Positions 10,104 through 22,282 of a stretch of 64,000 bases of DNA are shown here, piece after piece. Below the pieces are notes generated by a model. It saw nothing but the letters and a program-made list of their open reading frames with translations, was not told the origin of the DNA and did not search any database. The stretch's first letter is position 1. The number at the start of each line of letters is the position of its first letter. The stretch covers positions 27,327,795 to 27,391,794 of the forward strand of contig NC_092670.1 of assembly GCF_964355755.1 (NCBI RefSeq), in the 5' to 3' direction. This DNA is from Antedon mediterranea (Eukaryota; Echinodermata; Crinoidea; Comatulida; Antedonidae). Both the position numbers and the translations under genes were made by a program.

Positions 10104-11812
10104 CTGAATAATAACTATCAACGTCGACGAGTCATGTAATAGTAGTTTCGCTGAATTTGAGCAAACATCAGAAGATACGGTATGCAAAGTCATCGCTGAA
10201 AGCGCATCTAAGTCCAGTAGAATTGACCCAATTCCAACACGGTTACTAAAAAACTGCATTGACGCTCTACTACCGCATATCACTAAAATCGTCAACATGT
10301 CGCTGTCATCAGGTACTGTACCATCTGCATTTAAATTGTCCCTCGTTATGCCACTGTTGAAAAAGCAAAATCTCGACTCCAACGTCCTACAAAATTATAG
10401 ACCAATAGCAAATCTTCCCTTCCTTTTCAAAGTCTTGGAAAGAATTGCAACTGCTCAGATAAAAGCATATATGGATGAACATTTCCTATTTTCAAAAGTC
10501 CAATCAGCCTACCGCCGCTTCCACTCAACTGAAACCGCTTTATTACGTATTACAAACGATCTACTACTTGCTTTAGACAAAGGTAATGAAGCGGTACTTA
10601 TTCTACTCGACTACTCCGCCGCATTTGACACTATCAATCATGATTTATTATTTCAACGTCTTCAGAAAAGATACGACATAAGCGGAACCGCATTGAAATG
10701 GTTTATTTCATATTTTGAGAATCGTATACAAGCAATCATTGTGGGTGATTCGATGTCTGATGAGTTCGCTCTACCCTGGGGTGTACCGCGGGGATCCGTA
10801 AAAGGTCCACTTGATTTCATCTTATACACTGGACCACTCAGCAAAATCATTGATTTCCACCCGGAAGTTCGTCATATGATCTATGCAGATGACAATCAAC
10901 TATATTTAATCATGAAACCTACACATCACTCTGAATCTGTTAACAGCCTTGAATCATGCATTGCAGATGTTCGCTCATGGGCCATTCAAAATAAACTCAT
11001 GCTCAACGACTCCAAGACTGAAATGATCCATTTTCATTCAAAGTTCCGTTAGGCATCATCCTTTCCTTTGGTCCATATCGGAGATACTAGTGTCTCTACC
11101 TCCAGCTCAGCCAGAAATCGAGGCGTCCAACTAGACAACAGCCTCGGTTTAAAAGAACACATTCGTAATGTTTGCCGTGGTGCTTCCTTTGGAATTTACC
11201 ATATCGGCCAGATTCGTAAGTACCTTGACAAAACATCAACTGAACGTCTTGTTCATGCTTTTGTTTCATCTCGTCTGGACTGTAATAACTCGCTTCTGTA
11301 CGGCCTACCAACTTCTTATCTGTCTCCTCTTCAACGAATCCAAAATTCCGCCGCAAGACTTATCACTGGCACTAAACGACATGAACATATTTCTCCCGTT
11401 TTACGTGACTTACACTGGTTGCCTGTTGATCAGCGCATTCGTTTTAAAATCCTGTTGCTGACATATAAGGCCATCAACGGATGTGCTCCAGCCTATATAT
11501 GTGACATCATTACTCCGTCAACCAACTCTTCGCTTCGTTCATCCAGCAGACTTCTTCTAAAACATGAACCCCGTTCCAGAACTCGGTTTTACGGTGATCG
11601 TGCTTTCGCTGTCGCAGCCCCAAAACTCTGGAACACTCTACCCCTCGAAATACGCTCATTAAAATCTGTTATCACATTTAAAACTAAACTCAAAACTCAT
11701 CTCTTCAGAGAAGCATAATCGCACGCTACTACTTGCACAGATCTTGGATAACACAGCGCTTTGAAACCTTTGTCTCTTGCGCTTTATAAATGTTATTTAT
11801 TATTATTATTAA
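10104..11812 (+). mobile_element. 5'-truncated CR1/L2-like LINE
   Basis: A non-satellite segment inside an S2 monomer. It starts just before the reverse transcriptase region and ends in the TTATTTATTATTATT tail typical of the CR1/L2 branch, which ends in short microsatellite repeats and not in poly(A). The endonuclease and any ORF1 are missing. The left flank ends GAAATGCTGAATAAT and the right flank resumes AATGATCCATCAATG, so the element landed in the middle of a monomer. AATAAT/AATGAT at the edges are too short and ambiguous to call a target duplication. Confidence 0.88.
10108..11718 (+). pseudogene. LINE reverse transcriptase, C-terminal part, one in-frame stop
   Basis: A single frame runs from about 10108 to 11718, broken only by TAG at 11050-11052. 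Visible parts in order: the pre-finger region (SSRIDPIPTRLL), the RT finger region (LKKQNLDSNVLQNYRPIANL), motif A (LLDYSAAFDTINHDLL), motif B (GVPRGSVKGP, where the usual form is GVPQGSVLGP), motif C YADD at 10882-10893, and after the stop the typical CR1/L2 C-terminal region (LHWLPVDQRIRFKILLLTYK, ending FKTKLKTHLFREA). The same frame continues through the stop, so it is a point nonsense change and not a frameshift. The two motif B changes and the missing 5' half show a dead copy. The family made RT for target-primed reverse transcription in the nucleus. There is no start of its own; the first ATG in the segment is internal. Confidence 0.9.
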
Positions 11813-14800
11813 TGATCCATCAATGTAAAATGATGTTATGCAACTTTGTTTCTGATTTAAAAAAAGGTCCACTTGGTTAGGCTTGACATTTAAAACCATA
11901 AAAATATCTCACTTTCAAAAACAATATTTATTTTCAAATAAAAAAAAAGAAAAAAAATATCCCTAGAAGTTCGAACCCACTATTGAAATCACTCAAACCT
12001 GAGCATTACCCGTTACGCCGCAAACCAGTATATGACTGAAGAGCTGATAATAGTCTATTTATATGAAATGGATGATCATCAATGAAAAATAATGCCATGC
12101 AACTTTGTTTCTGATTTTAAAAAAGGTTCACTTGTTTAGGCCTGACAGTTGCAACCCTCAAAATATCTCAGTTTCAAAAACAATATTTATTTTCAATTAA
12201 AAAAAAATAAAAAAAAAAACCCGTATAGGTTCGAATCCACTACTGAGAGCACTCAAACCTGAGCATTACCCGTTACGCCACAAACCAGTAGATGACTGAG
12301 GAGCTGATAATAGTCTATATATATGAAATGAATGATCAATCAATGAAAAATAATGCCATGCAACTTTGTTTCTGATTTTAGAAAAGGTCCACTTGTTTAG
12401 GCCTGACATTTACAACCCTCAAAATATCTCACTTTCAAAAACCATATTTATTTTCAATTTAAAAAAAAAAAAAAAAAATATCCCTAGAGGTTCGACCCAC
12501 TACTCAGAGCACTCAAACCTGAGCATTACCCGTTACGCCGCAAACCAGTATATGACTGAAGAGCTGATAATAGTCTATTTATATGAAATGGATGATCAAT
12601 CAATGAAAAATAATGCCATGCAACTTTGTTTCTGATTTTAAAAAAGGTTCACTTGTTTAGGCCTGACAGTTTCAACCCTCAAAATATCTCACTTTTAAAA
12701 AACCATATTTATTTTCAATTTAAAAAAAAAAAGAAAACAAATATCCCTAGAGGTTCGACCCACTACTCAGAGCACTCAAACCTGAGCATTACCCGTTACG
12801 CCGCAAACCAGTATATGACTGAAGAGCTGATAATAGTCTATTTATAAGAAATGGATGATCAATCAATGAAAAATAATGCCATGCAACTTTGTTTCTGATT
12901 TTAAAAAAGGTCCATTTGTTTAGGCCTGACATTTACAACCCTCAAAATATCTCACTTTCAAAAACCATATTTATTTTCAATTTAAAAAAAAAAGAAAAAA
13001 AAATATCCCTAGAGGTTCGACCCACTACTCAGAGCACTCAAACCTGAGCATTACCCGTTACGCCACAAACCAGTAGATGACTGAAGACCTGATAATAGTC
13101 TATTTATATGAAATAAATGATCAATCAATGGAAAATAATGCCATGCAACTTTGTTTCTGATTTTAAAAAAGATCCATTTGTTTAGGCCTGACATTCACAA
13201 CCCTAAAAAATATCTCATTTTCAAAAAAATATTTATTTTAAATAAGAAAAAAAAAAGCAATATCCCTAGAGGTTGGAAGCCGCTACTGAGAGCACTACTG
13301 GTTACCCGGCAAACCAGTAGATGACTGAAGAGCTGATAACAGTCTATTTATATGAAATGAATGATCAATCAATGAAAAATAATGCCATGCAACTTTGTTT
13401 CTGAATGAAAAAAATGTCCACTTGTTTATGCCTGACATTTACAACACCCAAAATATCTCACTTTCAAAAACAATATTTATTTTCAATTAAAAAAAAAGAA
13501 AGAAAAAAATTATTCGTAGAGGTTCGAACCCACTACTGCGAAAACTCAAACCTGAGGACTACCGGTTACACCACAAACCAGTAGATGAGTGAAGAGCTGA
13601 TAATAGTCTATTTATATGAAATGAATGATCCATCAATGTAAAATGATGTTATGCAACTTTGTTTCTGATTTAAAAAAAGGTCCACTTGGTTAGGCTTGAC
13701 ATTTAAAACCATAAAAATATCTCACTTTCAAAAACAATATTTATTTTGAAATAAAAAAAAAAGAAAAAAAAATATTCATAGAGCTTTGAACCCACTACTG
13801 ATAGAACTCAAACCTGAGCATTACCGGTTACGCCACAAACCAGTAGGTGAATGAAGAGCTGATAATAGTCTATTTATATGAAATGCGGAATAATCCATCA
13901 ATGTAAAATGATGTTATGCAATTTTGTTTCTGATTTAAAAAAGGTCCACTTGGTTAGGCTTGACATTTAAAACCATAAAAATATCTCACTTTCAAAAACA
14001 ATATTTATTTTCAAATAAAAAAAAAAAAAAAAATATCCCTAGAAGTTCGAACCCACTATTGAAATCACTCAAACCTGAGCATTACCCGTTACGCCGCAAA
14101 CCAGTATATGACTGAAGAGCTGATAATAGTCTATTTATATGAAATGGATGATCAATCAATGAAAAATAATGCCATGCAACTTTGTTTCTGATTTTAAAAA
14201 AGGTTCACTTGTTTAGGCCTGACAGTTGCAACCCTCAAAATATCTCACTTTCAAAAACAATATTTATTTTCAATTAAAAAAAAAAGAAAAAAAATACCCG
14301 TATAGGTTCGAATCCACTACTGAGAGCACTCAAACCTGAGCATTACCCGTTAGGCCAAAAACCAGTAGATGACTGAGGAGCTGATAATAGTCTATATATA
14401 TAAAATGAATGATCGATCAATAAAAAATAATGCCATGCAACTTTGTTTCTGATTTTAAAAAAGGTCCACTTGTTTAGGCCTGACATTTACAACCTCAAAA
14501 TATCTCATTTCAAAAACAATATTTATTTTCAATTTAAAAAAAAAAAAAAAAAATATCCCTAGAGGTTCGACCCACTACTCAGAGCACTCAAACCTGAGCA
14601 ATACCCGTTACGCCACAAACCAGTAGATGACTGAAGAGCTGATAATAGTCTATTTATATGAAATGGATGATCAATCAATGAAAAATAATGCCATGCAACT
14701 TTGTTTCTGATTTTAAAAAAGGTCCACTTGTTTAGGCCTGACATTTACAACCCTCAAAATATCTCATTTCAAAAACAATTTTTATTTTCAATTAAAAAAA

Positions 14801-17252
14801 AAAGAAAAAAAATACCCGTATAGGTTCGAACCCACTACTGAGAGCACTCAAACCTGAGCATTACCCGTTACGCCACAAACCAGTAGATGACTGAGGAGCT
14901 GTTAATTGTCTATATATATGAACTAAATGATCAATCAATGAAAGATATTGCCATGCAACTTTGTTTCTGATTTTAAAAAAGGTCCACTTGTTTAGGCCTG
15001 ACATTTACAACCCTCAAAATATCTCACTTTCAAAAACCATATTTATTTTCAATTTAAAAAAAAAAAGAAAAAAAATATCCCTAGAGGATCGACCCACTTC
15101 TCAGAGCACTCAAACCTGAGTATTACCCGTTACGCCACAAACCAGTAGATGACTGAAGAGCTGATAATAGTCTATTTATATGAAATGGATGATCAATCAA
15201 TGAAAAATAATGCCATGCAACTTTGTTTCTGATTTTAAAAAAGGTTCACTAGTTTAGGCCTGACAGTTGCAACCCTCAAAATATCTCACTTTTAAAAACA
15301 ATTTTTATTTTCAATTAAAAAAAAAAGAAAAAAAATACCCGTATAGGTTCGAACCCACTACTGAGAGCACTCAAACCTAAGCATTACCCGTTACCCCACA
15401 AACCAGTAGATGACTGAGGAGCTCATAATTGTCTATATATATGAAATAAATGATCAATCAATGAAAAATAATGCCATGCAACTTTGTTTCTGATTTTAAA
15501 AAAGGTCCACTTGTTTAGGCCTGACATTTACAACCCTCAAAATATCTCACTTTCAAAAACCATATTTATTTTCAATTTAAAAAAAAAAAGAAAAAAAATA
15601 TCCCTAGAGGATCGACCCACTTCTCAGAGCACTCAAACCTGAGTATTACCCGTTACGCCACAAACCAGTAGATGACTGAAGAGCTGATAATAGTCTATTT
15701 ATATGAAATGAATGATCAATCAATGCAAAATAATGCCATGCAACTTTGTTTCTTATTTTAAAAAAGATCCATTTGTTTAGGCCTGTCATTCACAACCCTA
15801 AAAAATATCTCTTTTTCAAAAAAAATATCTATTTTCAATAAGAAAAAAAAAAAGCAGTATCCCTAGAGGTTGGAACCCGCTACTGAGAGCACTCAAACCT
15901 GGATATTACCCGTTACGCCACAAACCAGTAGATAACTGAAGAGCTGATAATAGTCTATTTATATGAAATTAATGATCAATCAATGAAAAATAATGCCATG
16001 CAACTTTGTTTCTGATTTTAAAAAAGGTTCATTTGTTTAGGCCTGACATTTACAACCCTCAAAATATCTCACTTTAAAAAAAAATATTATTTTCAATTAA
16101 AAAAAAGAAAGAAAAGAAATATCCCTAGAGGTTCGAACCCACTACTGCGAGCACTCAAACTTTAGCATTACCAGTTACGCCTCAAACCAATAGATGACTG
16201 AAGAGCTGATAATACTCTATTTATATGAAATGAATAATAAATCAATGAAAAATAATGCCATGCAACTTTGTTTCTGATTTTAAAAAAGGTTCACTTGTTT
16301 AGGCCTGACATTTACAACCCTCAAATTATCGCACTTTCAAAAACAATATTTATTTTCAATTAAAAAAAAAAAGAAACAAAATATCCGTAGAGGTTCGAAC
16401 CCACTAGTGAGAGCACTCAAACTTGAGCATTACCCGTTACGCCACAAACCAGTAGATGAGTGAAGAGCTGATAATACTCTATTTATATGAAATAAATAAT
16501 AAATCAATGAAAAATAATGCCATGCAACTTTGTTTCTGATTTAAAAAAAGATCCACTTGTTTAGGCCTGATATTTACAACCCTCAAAATATCTCACTTTC
16601 AAAAACAATATTTATTTTCAATTTAAAAAAAAAATCCCTAGAGGTTCGAACCCACTACTGAGAGCACTCAAACCTGAGCATTATCCGTTACGCCACAAAC
16701 CAGTAGATGACTGAGGAGCTGATAATAGTCTATTTATATGAAATGAATGATCAATCAATGAAAAATAATGCCATGCTACTTTGTTTCTGATTTTAAAAAA
16801 GGTCCACTTGTTTAGGCCTGACATTTACAACCCTCAAAATATCTCACTTTCAAAAACAATATTTGTTGTCAATTAAAAAAAAAAAGAAAAAAAATATTCG
16901 TAGAGGTTCGAACCCACTACTGAGAGAACTCAAACCTGAGCACTACTGGTTACGCCACAAACCAGTAGATGACTGAAGAGCTGATAACAGTCTATTTATA
17001 TGAAATGAATGATCAATCAATGAAAAATAATGCCACGCAACTTTGTTTCTGATTGAAAAAAATGTCCACTTGTTTAGGCCTGACATTTACAACCCTCAAA
17101 ATATCTCACTTTCAAAAACAATATTTATTTTCAAATAAAAAAAAATATCCTTACAGGTTCGAACCCACTACTGGGAGCACTCAAAACTGAGCATTACCCG
17201 TTTATGCCATAAAGTAGTACACGAAAGAACAATTTATAATAGTCTATTTATA
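11813..17252 (-). repeat. S2 satellite, about 21 monomers
   Basis: Continuous head-to-tail monomers. They include the class with GATCCATTTG, AATAAGAAAA and GGTTGGAACCCGCTACT (about 13165-13300 and 15765-15880), in which the B-box G is replaced so that the minus strand reads GGTTCCAACC. They also include the class with GGTTCGACCCACTACTCAG, in which the minus strand reads GGGTCGAACC. The last part (from about 16258) is copied at 37621 and 56710. Nothing coding was seen; open frames of 60-90 codons are satellite translations. Confidence 0.93.
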
Positions 17253-18738
17253 AGTGTATTACGTAATTCATCATTACGTCATAAATATCATATTAACCTT
17301 TTTAAAACCAAAATGGCCAGTTAGCTCAGACGGCTGAGCGTCGTGTTGACGACAACACGTATGTCGTGGGTTCGATTCTCACGCTGGTCGGTGGAATAGA
17401 GTTAAAGGTAGGCGACCAACTGTGTTTGGGGTTCACAGAATTTACGTCCCCCTTTCCACCACACATCTTGAGAAGGCACTAGCAATGCATCTGGTGATGA
17501 TGTGGTGGAAACAACCCCAATGCCGTGGCAGGGCCTTAGTGCTGAGGCAGGGAGAGCACATTTTTAAATTTTTTGGGGGGCTTTCGCTACATGTATTTGA
17601 TCTCGTAAATTTTATGTTTAGTGCCCTCAATTTAATGTAAAAAGAAATTAATTTATCTTCGTTACGTGTTTAGAAGAGAATGTATGTCTCACCGTAGTTT
17701 GGTATGCCGTTTGTTATTATGCAAATGAGTTTTTGCAGGTGTAGTGGGAAAGATGGTATTGTTAGTAATTCGCGGTCAACACGCCACACTGTTGAATTTT
17801 GATTTTGTTAATCAATGTTGCTACATTGGTAGCGAAATGTCCGATTCATGCAAGATATTGTATTGTACTATGTTATGAATAAATATTTATGGATGGTAGT
17901 TGGTGTGTATGGCCGCACCGTCCCAGAATAAACATGGTTTAAACAGATAATTTGTCTCCGATGATTTTTGTATGGGGTTAATGGAGAATGAAATAGATCA
18001 AATATAGAACATTTGCAAAGATGCCGATTTCCAGACTGATTTCGAAACTTAGACTAATTCCGCTGCCGGGCTGGGCCTTAGGCATATACGAAGTCGAGTT
18101 TTTAAAGTAGAAAACTCTACCTAAACTTTTGAATTCGCATCTGGATATTTGAATTTTTAACAAATATCATAAATATCATAGGTGATTATGTATGGTAATA
18201 AGTATAAGTATAAGTGCAATTCTGGGCTCTATTTTCATTATTAGCTCTTCCCAAAACATGGTGGGCTAGTAGGCCTACTGGAGACCTAATATTTAATTTC
18301 ATATTTCAATGAATAGGTGCACTTTCCGGGGACATGCTCTATTGTCCTTGTTAGTCTTATATATTTTGTTTCATATAATTTCAAATCATTTAAAGTACCA
18401 TTTTCAGGCGGGATTCTGTGCAACTCTATTTTTTTTATTTTAAACAGTTTGGTATGCCGTCGTGGTTGTTATGCAAATGAGCTTGTAAAGGGATATTATG
18501 GGAAGATAATATGTTAATCATTCGCGGTCAACACGCCACACTGTTAAATTTTGATGCTGTTAATATTTACATTAGAATATTGTTCAAATCATGTAAATAA
18601 AAAATTTTCCGGGCGGGAACCCAGCAGCTCTCGAAAAGAACTCCAGGTGGAAAAGAAGCTCACCCATGAGTACTGAATATGAAGGAGCACATTGGCTTCT
18701 TTTGGAGGCTTTATGGCAGTCTTTTTGCATGTATTTGA
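17253..18738 (+). repeat. Block T copy 2
   Basis: Near-identical to copies 3 and 4 and clearly related to copy 1. It keeps both octamer modules (17697-17812 with ATGCAAAT at 17719-17726; 18447-18564 with ATGCAAAT at 18471-18478) and the hairpin before the right edge. On its left it retains the S2 monomer that copies 3 and 4 have lost, ending in ACCCGTTTATGCCATAAAGT. Confidence 0.85.
17315..17390 (+). tRNA. tRNA-like sequence with a 3-nt longer anticodon loop, probable pseudo-tRNA
   Basis: 76 nt with the same acceptor, D, variable and T-arm layout as the sequence at 6122. The anticodon loop reads TTGACGACAA, ten nt, with the triplet GAC present twice. T-stem pairing is GTGGG/CTCAC, with one G-U pair in place of G-C. 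A ten-nt anticodon loop cannot decode normally. Alternatively the arm could re-pair as GTGTTG/CAACAC with a four-nt loop. The A and B boxes remain intact, so the promoter could still work. Confidence 0.6.
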
Positions 18739-20846
18739 TTTCAAAAACAATATATATTTTCAATTTAAAAAAAAAAAGAAAAAAAATATTCCTAGAGGTT
18801 CGAACCTACTACTGAGAGAACTCAAACCTGAGCATTACCGGTTACGCCACAAACCAGTAGATGAGTGAAGAGCTGATAATAGTCTATTTATATGAAATGA
18901 ATGATCCATCAATGTAAAATGATGTTATGCAACCTTGTTTCTGATTTAAAAAAAGGTCCCCTTGGTTAGGCTTGACATTTAAAACCATAAAAATATCTCA
19001 CTTTTTAAAAACAATATTTATTTTCAAATTAAAAAAAAAAGAAAAAAAATATCCCTAGAGGTTCGACCCACTATTCAGAGCACTCAAACCTGAGCATTAC
19101 CCGTTAGGCCACAAACCAGTATATGACTGAAGAGCTGATAATAGTCTATTTATATGAAATGAATGATCAATCAATGAAAAATAATGCCATGCAACTTTGT
19201 TTCTGATTTTAAAAAAGATCCATTTGTTTAGACCTGACATTCACAACCCTAAAAAATATCTCATTTAAAAAAAAAAAAATTATTTTCAATAAGAAATAAA
19301 AAGCAATATCCCTAGAGGTTGGAACCAGCTACTGAGAGCACTCAAACCTGGGTATTACCCGTTACGCCACAAACCAGTACATAACTGAAGAGCTGATAAT
19401 AGTATATTTATATGAAATTAATGATCAATCAATGAAAAATAATGCCATGCAACTTTGTTTCTGATTTTAAAAAAAGGTTCATTTGTTTAGGCCTGACATT
19501 TACAACCCTCAAAATATCTCACTTTAAAAAAAATATTTATTTTCAATTAAAAAAAAGAAAGAAAAGAAATATCCCTAGAGGTTCGAACCCACTACTGCGA
19601 GCACTCAAACTTGAGCATTACTAGTTACGCCTCAAACCAGTAGATGACTGAAGAGCTGATAATACTCTATTTATATGAAATGAATAATAAATCAATGAAA
19701 AATAATGCCATGCAACTTTGTTTCTGATTTTAAAAAATGTTCACTTGTTTAGGCCTGACATTTACAACCCTCAAAATATCTCACTTTCAAAAACAATATT
19801 TATTTTCAATTAAAAAAAAAAAAGAAACAAAATATCCGTAGAGGTTCGAACCCACTACTGAGAGAACTCAAACCTGAGCATTACCGGTTACGCCACAAAC
19901 CAGTAGGTGAGTGAAGAGCTGATAATAGTCTATTTATATGAAATGCTGAATAATCCATCAATGTAAAATGATGTTATTTAACTTTGTTTCTGATTTAAAA
20001 AAAGGTCCACTTGGTTAGGCTTGACATTTAAAACCATAAAAATATCTCACTTTCAAAAACAATATTTATTTTCAAATAAAAAAAAAAAAAAAATATCCCT
20101 AGAAGTTCGAACCCACTATTGAAATCACTCAAACCTGAGCATTACCCGTTACGCCGCAAACCAGTATATGACTGAAGAGGTGATAATAGTCTATTTATAT
20201 GAAATGGATGATCAATCAATGAAAAATAATGCCATGCAACTTTGTTTCTGATTTTAAAAAAGGTCCACTTGGTTAGGCTTGACATTTAAAACCATAAAAA
20301 TATCTCACTTTCAAAAACAATATTATTTTCAAATAAAAAAAAAGAAGAAAAAAAACATCCCTAGAAGTTCGAACCCACTATTGAAATCACCCAAACCTGA
20401 GCATTACCCGTTACGCCGCAAACCAGTATATGACTGAAGAGCTGATAATAGTCTATTTATATGAAATGGATGATCAATCAATGAAAAATAATGCCATGCA
20501 ACTTTGTTTCTGATTTTAAAGAAGGTTCACTTGTTTAGGCCTGACAGTTGCAACCCTCAAAATATCTCACTTTCAAAAACAATATTTATTTTCAATTAAA
20601 AACAAAAGAAAAAAAAATACCCGTATAGGTTCGAACCCACTACTGAGAGCACTCAAGCCTGAGCATTACCCGTTACGCCACAAACCAGTATAAGACTGAG
20701 GAGCTGATAATAGTCTATATATATGAAATGAATGATCAATCAATGAAAAATAATGCAATGCAACTTTGTTTCTGATTTTAAAAAAAGTCCACTTGTTTAG
20801 GCATGACATTTACAACCCTCAAAATATCTCACTTTCAAAAACCATA
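18739..20846 (-). repeat. S2 satellite, about 8 monomers
   Basis: From block T copy 2 to the Helitron. Up to about 20237 it matches 39853-41345 and 58941-60425 almost base for base. From about 20250 it instead matches 23510-24093, the region holding the empty Helitron site. The monomer at 20841 is split after ACCATA by the element. Confidence 0.92.
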
Positions 20847-20973
20847 TCTATATATAAATTTACGTAAGGGCAAAATTCGGTAAATCGCAGTTTATTTCTA
20901 GAATTTTTACTCGATGGTATATAAAGTTGGTTCGTACTTTCGGTACTGATTTTAACCATTTGATGTAACCATG

Positions 20974-21062
20974 TTTACTAATTAAATTGAGTTAGATAAT
21001 TAGTTATTGACAATTAAAACGAATTTAGGTTCAACGATTTGCCCTAAATAGGGGTGTTTCGT
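20974..21062 (+). repeat. Internal direct repeat of the Helitron, copy a
   Basis: About 88 bp with the cores TACTAATTAA-TTGAGTTAGATAATTA, TTATTGAC-ATTAAA and CGATTTGCCC. It is repeated in diverged form at 21662-21740 in the same orientation. It has no recognised function. Confidence 0.75.
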
Positions 21063-21661
21063 GGTCGTGGTATACACTGTCTAATGGATGTCCAACTTGA
21101 AAAATTCCCGCAGACAATTGTGCGAGGATGCTTCGCATTTTCCTATCTCCTCCTACGATAATTGTTTTTAATAGCTGAAAACCGGTTGAACAGCTCGAGT
21201 ACAGCATCATAATGTTGAAGACAGGCCGATTTTCTTTAAAAAATACTATTTTTATAGATTTAATATACGTTTATACAAATCTTTTGATCTGCGATATATG
21301 GAACATTCCAATCTCTGTTCCACAAGTGTCTATTCCCTCAGGCGTCATAAAGACAAGTACTGTACAGCCATAACAGAAATTCGATACACTTTTTTCCAAT
21401 CTGTGGAATCTTTTTTTTAACGCATAATGAGCTAGCCTTTCCAGTCGCCGTCTATTATGTACAATCAAATTTATTATTGCAGCTAAACCACCACCAACAC
21501 CACCACCCTCCCCTCACTGGCATGAGTAGCGTTGTAAAGCCAGTAGAGGGCAGGCCTACAGTACGAATGATCAGTACATGCCCTAAACGCAGAACAACTT
21601 TTCAATACAAGTTGGGTAGTGGGTAGCATAATTGGCTCTATGAAACAATTAACCATTAGGC

Positions 21662-21740
21662 CTACTAATTAAGTTGAGTTAGATAATTATTTATTGACGA
21701 TTAAAGCGAATTTACGATTTGCCCCGAATAGAGGTGTTTA
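21662..21740 (+). repeat. Internal direct repeat of the Helitron, copy b
   Basis: The partner of 20974-21062, shorter by a small deletion (the stretch with TTAGGTTCAA is missing) and with several point changes. The region between the copies contains a CACCACCAACACC tract near 21489 and nothing else recognised. Confidence 0.75.
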
Positions 21741-22245
21741 ATATATTACTGACAGTTCCTTCTGAACGTTTGTAATCATGTAACTTCAAAAAAATATAAA
21801 CGTCGTATTAGTGATGTATCGTTACATGTACTGTACTATTTCAATCGACTATGACGGTGACAGTTTCAACAAAGTATTAAATCGCAATGTTTTACTGTGT
21901 TTACTGGTATATTATTTGTAAAACATGAAAACAATTCATATTTCGTTACTAAATCGATAAAGAATATATTTAAAAATTGTTCGTCTTTGCATCCATCCTC
22001 TTCCCCATCCCTCAACCCAAATGTTACATACAAAACACAAATTCAGTTTGTTTCTTATTTTGTGACAAGTTTCTTTTTCGGAAATAATTCCCGGGGTGCT
22101 AATTTTAGTTGAGTACATAAATCACTGTGTCTATTTATTCGTTCCTGTAAACAACATGTATTATTGTCCTGCATGTGCATTTGAAGTCGCCAGTTTTTTA
22201 AACGCTGAAATTAGTATGTATTCGAGAACCATCTGTGGGCACGAC

Positions 22246-22282
22246 CTAGATGGTACGCGAGCGAAGCGAGCGTACCATCTAG
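22246..22282 (+). other. Helitron 3' terminal hairpin and CTAG end
   Basis: CTAGATGGTACGC (22246-22258) and GCGTACCATCTAG (22270-22282) form a perfect 13-bp inverted repeat around an 11-nt loop, GAGCGAAGCGA. The element ends in CTAG, matching the CTRR rule. In this family the hairpin marks the end of the transferred strand. Confidence 0.8.

Larger units (their letters stand above)
20847..22282 (+). mobile_element. Non-autonomous Helitron candidate, 1436 bp
   Basis: Inserted exactly between A and T of an S2 monomer (ACCATA before, TTTATTTTC after) with no target duplication. It starts with TC (TCTATATATAAATTTACG) and ends with CTAG preceded by a GC-rich hairpin. These are the defining marks of Helitrons (5' TC, 3' hairpin and CTRR, A^T target). 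The same S2 sequence without the insert is found at 24088-24102, confirming the borders. No Rep/HUH or helicase coding sequence is visible, so it would need an enzyme from elsewhere. Short open frames inside (65 codons on minus near 21271-21468, 71 codons on plus near 21897-22112) resemble nothing known. Confidence 0.8.

Noticed and set aside
11096-11356. Antisense and alternate-frame open frames over the LINE (86 and 97 codons)
   Set aside because: They are shadows of the reverse transcriptase frame, which carries clear family motifs on the plus strand.
12366-12847. Open frames of 60-90 codons such as MFLILKKVHLFRPD... recurring across S2
   Set aside because: These are translations of the satellite monomer. 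They recur wherever the TGTTTCTGATTTT/GGTTCACTTG part is in frame, differ in length with the A-run, and have no family resemblance.
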